A DNA stretch of 64,000 nt from Phycomyces blakesleeanus NRRL 1555(-) (lineage: Eukaryota > Mucoromycota > Mucoromycetes > Mucorales > Phycomycetaceae): contig NW_017265136.1 of assembly GCF_001638985.1 (NCBI RefSeq), forward strand, positions 1,782,269 through 1,846,268, read 5' to 3'. Shown here one piece after another: positions 10,400 to 23,005 of the stretch. Numbering within the stretch: position 1 is the stretch's first letter; each line of letters begins with the position of its first letter. A program made the translations under genes and the position numbers. Under the pieces are notes generated by a model, which worked only from the letters and a program-made list of their open reading frames with translations, was not told the DNA's origin and ran no database searches.

Positions 10400-13300
10400 A
10401 TGTTTAGGTTTGGCTTTAATTTTGAATTTCGCACTGTTAATTCCTTCTGTATGCTATTTGTTCTATTCAATTAAAATCCACCTAGTTTGTTGATAAGTTT
10501 CTTTATTTTTGTATTTAGCTTTGCTTTGGGACTGCAATCAATTAAAAAGTTTCAACACACTATCAATAAAATTTATTCATTGAGATCATCTCACATGTAG
10601 TAAGTGTATTGACTAAATGTGGATTTGGTGAATGTTACTCATTCTGTTGAGCATAGAATGTATTCTTCAATTCACATTAATAAAAAACTGCTACTACCAT
10701 TAACACAATAGACGTTTTACGGCAAATTTTTTGATGAGCTACTTAAAAAAGAGTTTTGGGAAAATCAAATTTACTACATCTAAAAAATAAATAAATAAAT
10801 AATGTACATTGATATTGATTGCAAGGATGCCTATTATGACCTTAAAGTCCCTTCAATAACAACTCTCGTATATATTTTGTTTGGGCTCTATAGACTCCTT
10901 GCAACCCTCATTTATTCTAAAAAAAATAGTCGATTTAAAGAATCTAAGATTATCTATAAAGCTCTAATATCACTTTATCCATTTAGCTTGTTTGCCGAAC
11001 TTGAATACTTTCTGAAAATATATAAGTTGTGTTGAAGGGCTTACACTAGTTGATTTTTTTAGAGCCTGGAGAATCTCCACCAGGACTGAATTATTTATAT
11101 CGCTAAAGTACTGGATCGAATTGTATTCATAGCTTATAAGTATTTGCTCGTATATTTATAACAGATAGTAGCTTATTTCCGTGAAAAAGTATAATGAAAA
11201 TTTATATGATTTCATTACAGAGGCTTTCGAATATCCAAGTTATAAAGCTATCACTGGGTAATGACTAAACAATGTTTCCTAAAGATTTTTGTCCAACAAA
11301 AGAAGTTAAGCTAAGCTATATCTCCTTTTCCTGGATCTTTATTTATTCGACCCCAAGAATTCGTCTAGTAACAGTTTTAGTAGTCATTAAATACCTGCAC
11401 TCAATTATTTTCAAGGTCTCTCAAAGTTCTCAAGATTGTAATGTATATCTCTCTGTGTGCTACAGTTGATTTATTATCATCTACACAGCTTGTGTTTTAT
11501 TTAAAAAAAAAGAGAGAACTTTATGATGAACTTGCTTTTAATATTAAAGCACTGTAAGTCACTCTCGTATTTGAATTTTGAACTCAACTGTAGTCCCCTT
11601 TAAAAATAGCTGTACAAAATAAGTGTTTCATGAATTTCAAGAAATTAATCTATGTAATTTTACTCTGTGCGGCTGTGTGATAAAGTATATATTTTGGGAG
11701 TTCTCGAGACTAGACACTATGTTTTTTAGTATAAGGACTGCTACTAGTCATGCTCCTTGTTCGCCGTTATTTGTGCCGATTGACTTGTTTATCCATGAAT
11801 TTAGTCAATTTGTCAATCCAATACACAATTTTCTTTATAAAAAATTAACCACAGGACTTTCTGACCACGATTTCCACCCTTTCCCTCCTATTACACAAAC
11901 CTATGAGTATTCTTAAACCCCAGAACATTGGTTACACCAGTTTATTTTCAGAAAAAAAAACTCTCACCTCAATTGGTATCCAGTAACACACGATGGTACT
12001 ATTCTCACATTTTACCAAGTGATCAGAGTTCTAGACAATTAGACTATGTAAAACAACTTGGAATACGAAAGCCTTTTCTTTACCCTAGGCTGTTCTCAAG
12101 CGTGCTCTGTGTATTACATGAAAATTCTAAGTTCGGTTTAATGGACAAATGTAGCAACATTCGCTATTAATATGGTAATGCTAATAAAAGTATCAATTAG
12201 GTGACTATCTGTTTCAATGAACTTCAACGAGTTTTATTTGAAATATATACATTAGCACCATTAAAGCCCGAGTAGAAAATATCAATTTCGATCTTTCATT
12301 GGATCTGTCAGGCCGACTAGATCAGTAAGCTGAACTGATGATCGGGATCGTTGCTGGATTATATTGAGCATATTCGACTTTTTACAAGACTTCCAAAAAA
12401 AATGGCAAACAAGGAGTAAAATATTAAGGTTCTTGAGGTTTCTAAACACAAGAAGCTGCACCAAAGAAGAAGGGAAGTCAAGGTGGCCGATTTCACACAT
12501 CGTATAAAGCTTGTCATGATCGAGTCTTGTGAGATAAAATTTAACGACAAGCCTTATATTTACAAATTGGGCACTGTCAAATGAATACATATAGATATAA
12601 GAAAACAGAATCACCATGGACCTGAGATGATATTACCGACTCGAGAAGATGGCAACCGATGGCTTCCTTGCTAAAACAAGCGATTCTTTGTCAAGTCAAT
12701 ACATAAAGCTGCCTTATTGCAAGTCGGCTCCGCAATCCTCACCTCACCATAAACAAGGATTCCTCCAAATTACAGCTGATCAATGATCGAGGTGACAGTA
12801 TCTGATCGCAAAAGAATGCTTGAATTAACAGTCTTGTTCAGCCATCTCAATAATATAAACCGCTATGTATCTACAACACATGACAAAAGAGGATCGAACT
12901 ATGTACTCTATAACTCTGTTTCGCTAATGGTTGGAACATTATGGATATGATTTATAGGTATTTTTTGAATCAAAATAAAAGTGAGAGCGATATTAAATGA
13001 GAAGGCACACTTACAATATAGCCAAACCAGTGACAGCTCTCTGCTTTTCATATGACATTGATGATGCTAAGCATAATATTTTGTCGTGGTCGATAATGCT
13101 GGTATTAGCCCAGAGTCTAAGTTCATAACGTTTTCAGCGAGAACCATATATTACGCTGAAGAGAACTTTATATTAAGTGATCCAACATTCACTAAAACGT
13201 CACTGTGTGTTTTTCTCAGCAGAGGATCAGTAAAAACTGAACGCATCAATCGACTATGTTTTAGTGGTGTCAATAAGAGAATGCTGTTCGAGGACAATAA

Positions 13301-13596
13301 TTCTTGGATTGCGTTTCTATTTGCTAATCTTAGGGGGACGACATTTTTATTCTACAGGACCACACATTGCGACCTTTTTGTTGGCATGAAATAACTCTGG
13401 TCCCTAATAATCAATTCTTATTATACTATTAATACACGCCAGGATGAAACATATTCCTATCAAGGTTTTCTTTTGTGCTTTGAAAAAATAAAAATAAAAT
13501 GGTAGGTAGGGATTACTTACCTGTTGGTACTTTTAAACTCTGGTAATATGTGTATGTATATATAAAATAGGCGAAATAAAGAGAAAGTCATGATAC
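10400..13596. other. Gene-poor tract, possible decayed coding patches
   Basis: No intact gene is supported. A GC-richer patch at about 12600-12960 and another at 13080-13400 have broken open stretches on both strands, as expected of decayed mobile elements, but none shows a domain I can name. The rest is AT-rich with stops in all frames. Confidence 0.5.
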
Positions 13597-14085
13597 GCAT
13601 AAGAGGGGCAATAAATAGTAAGATATCCTACAAGTGTGTCACACTTTAATAACAACAGCTCATTATAATATTTTGCATAACTGGCTATTAATATAGTGTA
13701 TTTGTAATGAATTATTATCATTTCTTTATTGTCAAGTCAAAATTTAGGATGCAAACGTCTATTAATTGAATTCACAGGATTTGCTTTTCGTATGAAACAG
13801 TATTCTATTATTAAGTTGCCCAAATACAGACTGTGGCTCTTAAAATAACGAGAGTTAGGTTACTGGGGAGATATTGATAAACACAGACTATGGAGACAAA
13901 GTAGTAAGCTAATGCGTACAATGAATATATTGTATTTTTTTCAGAAAACGCCATTTTGCCATGAAGAATCATAAAAAGAAACCGGACCCCGGATAGGTAG
14001 TCGCAATGAATTAGTTCAGTTAGATAGAAACATTGTACCCCACCAAGAAACATCGTCCCCGTAAGATTGCTAGTCTTTTATTGAT
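13597..14085 (+). repeat. Dispersed repeat copy 1 (transposon terminus?)
   Basis: This aligns co-linearly with 43397-43740 (shared GCATAAGA start, GCATAACTGGCTATT block, GGTTAGATAGAAA block, and a CCCCGTA/TCCCGTA end). By eye it is about 70-75% identical. Copy 1 carries about 150 extra bases (about 13778-13925) bounded by short GAAT repeats, consistent with a deletion in copy 2. Weak peptide similarity is also seen on the minus strand, including the shared string IASYAK. Confidence 0.7.
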
Positions 14086-15531
14086 ATCAATTAAGCATTT
14101 ATACTAATGTTGAGAGATAGAGAGTTGTGGTATACGTAAGCCTATGAACAGCACGGCAGCACAACAACAGAGACAGAAGGAAAACGCAGAGTTGATCCAT
14201 GTGTTGAGAGATGCAAACAATAGAAGAAGACCGCTATATTGGAAATCAGAGATACGATTCAAATAAACCATTAGATACTTTTTTGGATCTTATAATAATG
14301 AATGTATATATATGTGCAAATTGTGTCCAAATAATTATGAGCGTTTTTCAAGGTAAAAATGGTGCAGTCCTTTATAAGTCCACAGCCAAGAAAAATAAAA
14401 AAGGCTGCTAGCTTGTCTCATTAAGCTCGTTAAAGAAGGTGGATCAATATAACTTATCTTGCAAAACGTTTTCTTCAAGGTACTGAATAATATATTCAAG
14501 TAAATCTACCCTTTTCTAATTTATACTTGCACAGTTTTTAACAGATAGGCTATGATTTGTGACTGTATTTCCCTGTAGCGTGTTTAATGATACTGCAAAT
14601 GTATATATTCGGAGTTGAATAAATTGCTATGTAAAGTAATTTTTCTTTCAATTCCCTCGATGCAATTCCCTCGATGATTCCCCCGTACACTGGCTAATAG
14701 AGTGAGTAAGGAAAATACATCTTCCTTCCCGAAGTATATCTTGTATGTTTTGCTAAGCAAAAAGAAATACTTTTTTTCTCTCAAAGATATCTGCTTAATT
14801 TAAATTCCCGCTAGAAATAGATTCAGTCTCACAAAAGTCTGAGGGACTATACACTGTAATATTCCCAAAGACTGCGTATTAATAAAATATGCTTCTATTT
14901 GTAACATTCATTTAGAAGGTCACACATTTTAGCTTTAATGCCTGATGCCCCGTTGGATAAATTATATATAAAAACAACTGCTTATTCAGCAATACCCATC
15001 AGTCATGGCTGGTGCTAAATGATTTGACATGAGCCCATCTAGCTCAGTATGATGGGATCATTGATAGATTAATATTTATTAAAACAGGTGTTAAATCAAA
15101 ACGAACGAAATGAATATAAAAATAAAAAAGGTGAATATTTATAAAAGTTATATATGCGGAGGTGAAAACATCCCACGGGCAGGGTTACACGCTGATGTAT
15201 ATCCTATCAAGGGCTAGATCTGGCCATTCCATAACAATGGGTAAGGTATGGACGATAAACCAATGGCATGGGGCAGCAAGATCTAAATATGCACTCAAAA
15301 TCACACAAATGGTAATGTCAGATAAAGGATACACTACAAAGCTAAATCTGGAAACAGCCAGAAGCTCAAGGACAAAAACGACAACTCTAAATTACAGTAA
15401 TTCTAACGTTGTACACTATTTAAGTATATATCACTGATAAGCATTGTGTTGAATAGAATTGCTCGCTGTATATTCTTCTTCTTCTTCTTCCTTCTTTTAA
15501 TACTTATTCTCTTTATTTTACTTTTTTAATT
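14086..15531. other. Intergenic, upstream of the F-box gene
   Basis: AT-rich with no supported gene. A 14-base unit (CAATTCCCTCGATG) is tandemly duplicated near 14650-14680. A TTC/CTT pyrimidine tract at 15475-15500 immediately precedes the F-box gene and probably belongs to its core promoter or leader. Confidence 0.5.
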
Positions 15532-17382
15532 ATGAAAGCGTCCGATTTACCCTTCGAGATTCTTTCTTGTATCGCATCATATCTAACAAACGATCATAAA
15601 CTACATGCCTCCCTTGTTTGTCGAGCATGGCATGCACCATTTACAGAAAGCGTGTGGAAGAAATTAGACATCGTTACAGAGAGAAGCATGGAGGGTTTAT
15701 GCAGCATACTCTCCTCCTCATTAACCAACTACAGGAAATGTGGGTATCTTGTTAAGGATCTGGTCTTTCGTTCGAATGTCCGGGTTAGCAATGATCAGTT
15801 TCGTCTGATACGAAACCATTTCCAGTCACTATATTACTTGTGGATTTATAGTGGAAATATTTCTCCGTATTTCTTTCAGAACACGAGCTGGTGGATACTT
15901 CCGTCCCTAACAAAGTTACATTTCTCGATCAATGAAGATAATCTCGGAAAGCAAGAAGTTATGGACGTCATCTTATCCTCGCCCACTCTTAAGCATCTCG
16001 AAATTCATCAGTATCCATGGGTTTCTAAGATAACCTTCACAGTTTCGGATCTTGAGACAATACACGAGCGTTTACCAATACTGGAGTTCCTATCCTTGGG
16101 GGTCAATCTTGGGCATGTGTCAGATAGTGATATCGCACTTGTCCTACAAACTACACCAGCAATCAGACTGACATCATTGGAGTTCCAAAGCATACAAGGC
16201 GACAAACTATGGCTATACTATTGGGGATTGAAGTATCCAAATCTAACTAATTTAAGTTGGCCCGGAGATGATAGTATGAAAGCCAACCAAGCTCATCACG
16301 ATATACCCTTGAATGACATCCTAGAATCGAAGAATTCATTTCGGCGGTTAAAGAAAGCTACTATTGGAACTATCAAGTACAATATTTCAATATACCAAGC
16401 TTTTTTTGAACTTTTATCTAGGCTAAAAGTCTCTCTTCAGCACCTTAAATACACTATATACATTGATGAAAATACCCCGGCTTTCGCAACCGCCCTGATC
16501 AAAGATACCATGCGTCTATCCTGCAAAACACTCAAAACACTTGATGTAGAAATATTCAATTCCCTTCCCGATCCCCTTGTTATTCCCACAGTAGTTGGCT
16601 ACTGTTCCTTTTTGGTTGATATTAGTCTAAGCGCATATCACATGGACTTTGCCCTGGATGTTTTGTTAAACAAATGTACAGCCCTGAAGAGCTTACGACT
16701 GATTGCCGGCACAGTGTTCGTACGCCCGGATGCGTTTGGCATTACAACACAGCATAGCTTGGAAACCTTTGAGTTATGCAATACCAAAGTAGATATTCAC
16801 TTGTTTGACTATCTCTCTAGCCGATGCAGACGTATTACACGACTCAACCTTTTCAATCTGCGTGTGACAGGTGTTTTGTGTTTAGAGGCCGGAAGTATTT
16901 CGATCAATATGCCCTATAACCACTTTGAAACCCTCGAAATGTTTCGTGTCGCCTTCTATTCACCAAGTGATGGTATTACTTGTAATGAAAACACTAGAAT
17001 GAGTCTCCTGGCTCTCACGCAGCTGAATCCTACCATTTCACAACCCGGATCACCCACAGGGTATATACAGTCGATTGATCCAGTCCCTAGTACAAGACCT
17101 GCTACACGATGGTACCACCGATATGGTCCCCTGTGCCACAACGTCATGGCGACCGAGTTACGAGAACTAAGAGAGGATGATATCGAGTACGCAATGGACT
17201 ATTTCAAATCGTTTGAATATGAGCCCGTGACTGACGAGCAAAATGAAGAGCTAGAGGCTACGCGAGGGTCAGTGGAGTATTCAAACACCACCAATTGGGT
17301 GGACGACCTTCCTCTAGGCTATGTAGATATACGTTGTGCATCTATTCGCAACTTTGTTTTTGATAACCCAAAGTTCTATTGA
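15532..17382 (+). CDS. F-box protein with LRR-like repeats
   Basis: A single uninterrupted exon encodes 616 aa. The N-terminus matches an F-box at residues 1-45 (LPFEILSCIASYL, then LVCRAWHAPFTESVWKKL), the motif that binds Skp1 in SCF ubiquitin ligases. The remainder is a series of Leu-spaced segments (for example LEFLSLGVNLGHVSDSDIA, LKTLDVEIF, LKSLRLIAG, LETFELCNTKV, ITRLNLFNLRV) typical of degenerate leucine-rich repeats in fungal F-box/LRR proteins. The C-terminal 90 residues are acidic. The substrate cannot be predicted. Absence of introns contrasts with most neighbours, but intronless F-box genes are common in expanded fungal families. The ATG is the first in frame, after a pyrimidine-rich stretch. 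Confidence 0.9.
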   Translation: MKASDLPFEILSCIASYLTNDHKLHASLVCRAWHAPFTESVWKKLDIVTERSMEGLCSILSSSLTNYRKCGYLVKDLVFRSNVRVSNDQFRLIRNHFQSLYYLWIYSGNISPYFFQNTSWWILPSLTKLHFSINEDNLGKQEVMDVILSSPTLKHLEIHQYPWVSKITFTVSDLETIHERLPILEFLSLGVNLGHVSDSDIALVLQTTPAIRLTSLEFQSIQGDKLWLYYWGLKYPNLTNLSWPGDDSMKANQAHHDIPLNDILESKNSFRRLKKATIGTIKYNISIYQAFFELLSRLKVSLQHLKYTIYIDENTPAFATALIKDTMRLSCKTLKTLDVEIFNSLPDPLVIPTVVGYCSFLVDISLSAYHMDFALDVLLNKCTALKSLRLIAGTVFVRPDAFGITTQHSLETFELCNTKVDIHLFDYLSSRCRRITRLNLFNLRVTGVLCLEAGSISINMPYNHFETLEMFRVAFYSPSDGITCNENTRMSLLALTQLNPTISQPGSPTGYIQSIDPVPSTRPATRWYHRYGPLCHNVMATELRELREDDIEYAMDYFKSFEYEPVTDEQNEELEATRGSVEYSNTTNWVDDLPLGYVDIRCASIRNFVFDNPKFY

Positions 17383-20059
17383 ACTCTTGTAATAATATAG
17401 AAGTATGTGTATATACATATAAATAATTAGCTAATTAGTATTTAACAGCACCTACATAATAAATTCATTAAAATCTTTGTTTATATTCATACCAATCAGT
17501 CCGAAATCTTTAAATTTTATTAATTATTGTTTTTGTTTTCCTTTGATAAATACAAGAATATAAAAGCTATAAGTTATACGCCAAAAACAAAATCCTTGGT
17601 TGTACAGTTTTCTGTACACCAGAACATATCTCGATCTTTATATAACGTGTCATGGTGTAAGTACAATCGGTGTTTTTTTTTGTTTTGGATAGAGGCAAAA
17701 GGATACAGACTCACAGGATTCCCTGATTCTAAATTAGTTATTTTTATTTTTCTTGTGATTTGTACCATTGTTTAAGACAATAGACAATAAAGACCGGACC
17801 TTAATACACAGAAATGCTTTTTTAGGTTTTGATAAAAGTAATTTATTGAGTTATATCAATATTCAATATAATAATATTAGCCGTCTTTTGTTTCCTTGGT
17901 CTATTTGAGTTGTTTAATCTTAGTAGTTTTTATAGTTACCGCTCAATGACCTCCAATTTCATAATCTGATTTTTACTTTAAATAGGTAAAAGTCTGTGAA
18001 CTATATGCATACGACGTCTGACGAGATTATTTGTTTAACAAACAGTCCAAGGTTTTACTCTTCTGTAAAATCTAATATCTGATAAGTGTATGCACAGCCT
18101 CACATATCTTTATTTATTTATTTATTTAGTAAATGTATTGTAATTTATAAAAGTTAGGTTTCCTTAGGGAATTATTAATCAAATGATAACCCACAATATA
18201 ATTATCTTTATTTTTAACGATCATAAAATACTATAAGATGACACAGGTTTAACATATTCCCACCACATACATATACGTATATATACTTAAAAGGTTTCCA
18301 CAGTTATTATATTAGCTTTAGCGGTAAAAAGGTAAAGTTATGTGAATTTATTACTGGTATTACCATCATAATTGGTTGGTATATATTTCAATGACGCCAA
18401 GCCATATCATACATTATCAGATAACAAAGAATGCTGAGCCCCAACTAAATTCAAGCAATAGGCATGTCAAACCATTCACGTTTATTTAGAGCTCAGCAAT
18501 ATAGGTACAACAATTGAGCAGGTTTGGAGCCATGTATACTAGCCACATAAGCAATCCTACGCTTAATATACCATTACATTTCTTAATTACTTGGACCCAA
18601 GTCTCAAGTGTATATTCTAGACTGCCTTATTCTTGTACGGTAATATATATTTTTTATTTAGATCCAAGATCTCGGTGAAACGTCTAATAAATAGAGTTTG
18701 GTGAAGATCCGCCAGTAATTTGAACACATTATCAAACTAACCCTATTTTGCTCATTGTATAAACCATAATTTCTGCAGTACATTGTTATCCAGTTGGAAT
18801 GAATGGTTATGGGGATACAGTTAATTGGTTACACCTTGGAGTACATAAGTTTATCCATATTTTATTCGGATAAGAAGAAACACTTTTTTTCACTTTTGCT
18901 TGTTTGTAAAAGAGAATCTCGTTACAAGGTTCAATGTAGGGGTGGTTATAATACAGTGCTATTTTTTTTGAGCTCTTTAGCCCGTTACATGCAAAGTATC
19001 ACTATTTTCTGATATAGTTACATTAATAAATAATAAAGCTACCAAATATCAACTATCCTATCCCAAGTGTGTTTCTTTTTGAGCCATAATATTTTTTTTT
19101 AAAAAAAATATTGTTTATTACTTTGAGGCAACATAATAAAAATTAAGATTTCTCTTCTCTCTTCATTATTATAATATCGAGCTTTAATGGTACCAATAGC
19201 TGCAGTAATCGAACGTTCAAATATCCATGTAACACGGTGGAAAACCGAAACAATGGAAAGCTCACTTTAAATCCAGTATATGATATGAAAAGCTGTAAAT
19301 GATTAAAGTATATTGTATAGAATTTTTACTTATATATTTCTAGTATATCTTTCCGAGACCTATTTACAGTACATATTCCTGCGACAAAATCCACGTATTT
19401 CTTGCTGTCTAAATTGCTAACCGTACTCTTTTAAAGAGCAGGACAAAACTATATTTCTGGTTTACATCAATCCCAGATTTTTTTTATATAAGTAAAAATG
19501 TATTAATACTTAAATTGACCTTGAATTGGTTGGTAGTCTAGTAAAGACAAAGATAAGCAACTCTCTAATCAACCATTTTGAATGGACATTACTTAAAGCA
19601 AGCTTTTTTTTTCTCTCAGTAGATAACAAATTTCCAAAATGGTTAATAATAGTAATAAAGTAATAAATAGCTACAGATACCAAGCTCAGAAAGTATCCCA
19701 TTAAATTGAATTGATTAAAAGACTGAAGAACATAAACTTAAAGAAAAATATTATAGTAGATCGTGTCGTTAAAAGGTCTAATCCATTGCTCCCAAAAACA
19801 AGTAAGGATAATTGAAAGTTGGATAAATTTCCCAAAGTTTGAGAAAATCCTGGTTCTGAAAAAATGAAATTTTAGGCCTGTCTCAGATCCTGGCTGACAA
19901 ATATAGAAACTTATAAATGTCTCCATTTTTCTGGTGAGATTAGATTTAACGACATTATCTGATATCTTTAGATAAATACAGATACACAAAGCATGTCACA
20001 ATAGTCATCAAACTTCACGCTACAGATAGGTTTCTGTAACAAGTTTTAGTATAGATATG
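17383..20059. other. Intergenic, no supported gene
   Basis: AT-rich throughout, with stops in all frames. It contains a symmetric T/A palindrome (19092-19108) and T/A homopolymers. No tRNA or other RNA was recognised. Confidence 0.6.
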
Positions 20060-21512
20060 TTATTGTTCTAATAATCCATAAATATACAGCTCTGGTGTAG
20101 GAGGAACAACACCATATTTTCTGCTTGTCTGGCTTCCTCTATTATAACAGACATGGAGGTTCTTAAAGAACGTTCCGACAATATAATATATCCCCCCCCC
20201 CCCCCATAAGATTGACTATCTGTTTGAACCTGTGAGTACTTTAAGAAACCCCACAAATTTCCAACATGAGCAAACTCATGCTCTACAGAAATCCGTACAT
20301 CAGACATACTTTTGTTGATGGCGATTTCTTGCTCATCAGCCGTTTCTAAAAACAGAAAATATACACACCATAAGACTTTGCTGTCGGGACGGATAATTGT
20401 ACAATACTTACGTCTTTTGTAAGGGATCATCATATGGTCTGATTCGGTATATGCCGAATCACCATACAAGTAATAGCATGGGCCATTTATACTTGAAAAG
20501 TCAAATGCTTCGCCCATCATGCCATCCAATTGACCTTCATGGTACAGGCGCACATCATGGTTTCTACCACTGTCTGGCCCCATGATGGATGAAGTAATAC
20601 CATCAGGTGTTACCACTGCTTGGTACTTCAAACCATGTCCTCTCTACACAAAGTATAGGGATTGAGTAAATAAGCCATACGTCAGATCTGTACGCGCAAT
20701 CTTTCACTTACGGAATGGCCATTATATACCCCATCTTGGTCAACAATAGACCTAGCCATCTTGTTGAATGTTCCATCAATGAACCCAACACAGTTCATTG
20801 CTGGTGCTTTTTATCCGAATAATATATAGAGTGTAAGTACTATTAAATTGATATTGCATTTTGCAAGTTTGATTTACATCTTTCTCTGATGGCTCGGCTG
20901 AAGCGAATCAGGTTCGATTCACGGAATTGACAGTAGTCGAACCTCAAAGCTGAGTAGAACTTAAAGTAAATCTTCTCTATCATTTCGTGGAATATGTCAC
21001 TGAGAGTAGACTTTGCCTTTCCAAAGAGCAGAGACAAATCTGCTGATCGAGCAGGGAAAACCATTCCGCGAAGCAAAATCATCAGAGCCTGTATTATTGG
21101 CAGAGAAAATTCACTCGGAGTGCCTTCTCTAAAGTATACGATGTCTCCCATTTTAAGGAGTGGCCAAGAAGCGTATCTGGTTTTATAGGTATATCATATC
21201 AATACCTTTTCTTTCTTGAAAGCAGTTATTAAATTATACCTCAGATGGTGTAAATCTAAATAGAAGTTTAGAGTCTTCGTCAGAAAAGGTGCTCGGGTCT
21301 AAGCAACCTTGATAATGCAAAGAGACAGCTACACGCTTCTCTTCTTGCTCATAGTCTTGGGCATATTGAGCAAGTGCTTGTTGGATTTCTTCGGCTGTGG
21401 GCTCTCGATCTTCGTAATCGTCTGGATGTTCCTCTTGTTCTTCAGCAATACGCCGAGAACAGTAATTGATATAGCGATCTGTGAGTTCGATAATAGGATC
21501 AAGACGAGACAT
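20060..21512 (-). pseudogene. PIF/Harbinger transposase (DDE_Tnp_4), frame-broken
   Basis: Read from 21512 down. Exon 1 (21512-21240) encodes an acidic N-terminus (MSRLDPIIELTDRYI...). Exon 2 (to about 20863) carries the helix-turn-helix-like region. Exons 3 and 4 carry the catalytic domain, with FIDGTFNKMARS, then SSIMGPDSGRNHDVRLY and the hallmark LYGDSAY. Exon 5 contains VEHEFAHVGNLWGFLKY. The last three junctions splice cleanly in frame. There are two breaks. Exons 1 and 2 do not join in frame at the only plausible GT-AG pair. A run of 14 G (plus-strand C at 20192-20205) puts the C-terminus out of frame. In the neighbouring frame the expected tail continues (IVGTFFKNLHVCYNRGS, then GVVPPTPELYIYGLLEQ) to TAA at 20060-20062. 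This is therefore a recently inactivated copy, or an intact one with a sequencing error in the homopolymer. Confidence 0.85.
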
Positions 21513-21589
21513 TTTAAAATTTTGTTAAAGAAAAAAAAAGGGAAAAGTGCTGGCCTTTCAAGCAACAGCAATATTTTTATGTTACTGAA

Positions 21590-23005
21590 AATTAAGTCAC
21601 AGTCGATAATGACAGCTTGTATGTTTTTAGTTAAAATGAATGTCCTACGATTTAATGTAACAAAAATAACTCAACTATGGCATTGTAACTCTACAAATCT
21701 GAATCTACAAACGTCTCTAAAATATAATAAAAAGTCCCCAGTCTTTTTGCCTCGATGCCACCTATTCAATTTCACCCAGAAACGACAAAGTGTTGCATAC
21801 TTTAATCCCTCACCATCCACAAACAGTAAAAGGATTCCCTATCACATACATGGTAGCCAACAATCAAATAGTCATTCAGATAAACCATTGGCTTTTTCAA
21901 CTTTGCAGCAGTAGTAGTTTTATCCCAATACATATCACAATTGATTGCAGCATTCCAGAGGTCAATGTAATCAAAGAATCATTGCCTCAAACAGCAAATA
22001 ATTATTGTGATTTTCACGTTCTTCGTGCTTGGCAACACAGTCTTGACAGAAATGTTAAGTCGAACACATCAATTACTTCAGAGCAATTCTAGATCGATAA
22101 TACTACAGTGAATACTTATTTGAGACAAGTCCTTATTGATTCCAACAAAGAAATGTTCCCGAAAGCCATTGCTGATTTCAAACGGTTAATTCAAAATCAA
22201 CCTCAATTTCAAAGATGCCTTGAGAGAAAGTTGACCAAAAATGAAGAATTGTTGAGAAGACGAAGACGCTCTTAAGTTAACCAACAACATCAAAGATACG
22301 TAGCCAATAACTATGTTGAATCACGACACAGTCAGCTCGAGACTATCTACTTCAATCGTGCACGCATCAAAAAATTGGATTGTCTCATACTCACTTTTAC
22401 AAATGATGTCGAGCGTGTCCACTTCAATAATAGTAAAATGGGGACCACTAAAGATGAGCTGTCAAGAAATCTTTTACTGCTTCAAAAATACAAGATGTCA
22501 TGCTCATTTTCATGATTTTCAACCTTCTGGGTGAGACTGGCAGTATAACTAATGATTATAATAGTGAGTAGCAAATACAGTCTTTTATAACAAAAGATAA
22601 GTGGTATATTGTCAATGGATCAAATAATTTAATACGAGGCTGCACCTGCCCGAGCTTCTTGGCTCGCCAAATCCCGTCCAGGCATTTGTATTTGCTGAAG
22701 CGGTTACTGTGGAGCAGGATTCAGTTTCATTGAACAATAAGAGATTTCAGGAGCAGAGTTGGACAGGCAAGGTAGTGTTAATGCAAATGAAAACCAAGTA
22801 AATGAATGGCACGTTGTTGAGCATATATATATATATATTTGACAGCATTGCCACTCGCTCTGTAACGATGTATCACGGGTTTGAAGATCTTCGAACTTTG
22901 AGGACAATTCCTGGTTTAGACCAAACAAAAGCTGATACGATAGATAGAGCGCTTGCAGATGTTATGATATTTATGGTTGAATACAGAAGTGAAAATCCTT
23001 CATAG
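21590..23005 (+). pseudogene. MULE-type transposase with SWIM zinc finger, decayed
   Basis: Homology is spread over three frames with many stops. Recognisable pieces in order are GFPITYMVANNQ (from about 21830), ITIDCSIPEVNVIKESLPQ and DFHVLRAWQHSLDRNVK (about 21930-22060) from the MULE DDE domain. A Lys/Arg-rich segment with NNYVESRHSQLETIYF follows (about 22300), then a SWIM-like motif CTCPSFLARQIPSRHLYLLKR (about 22640-22700). In that motif one expected Cys is replaced by Ser. A C-terminal helical segment ends at 23005. Frameshifts and stops make it non-functional. It starts about 80 bp from the Harbinger start, head-to-head. Confidence 0.75.

Noticed and set aside
10802..11035. Open frame of 77 codons in the gene-poor tract
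   Set aside because: AT-driven Lys/Ile/Tyr-rich composition, no homologue recognised and no promoter or splice context.
11623..12170. Two adjacent plus-strand open frames
   Set aside because: They are not joined by credible splice sites and show no domain. They may be chance or very old debris.
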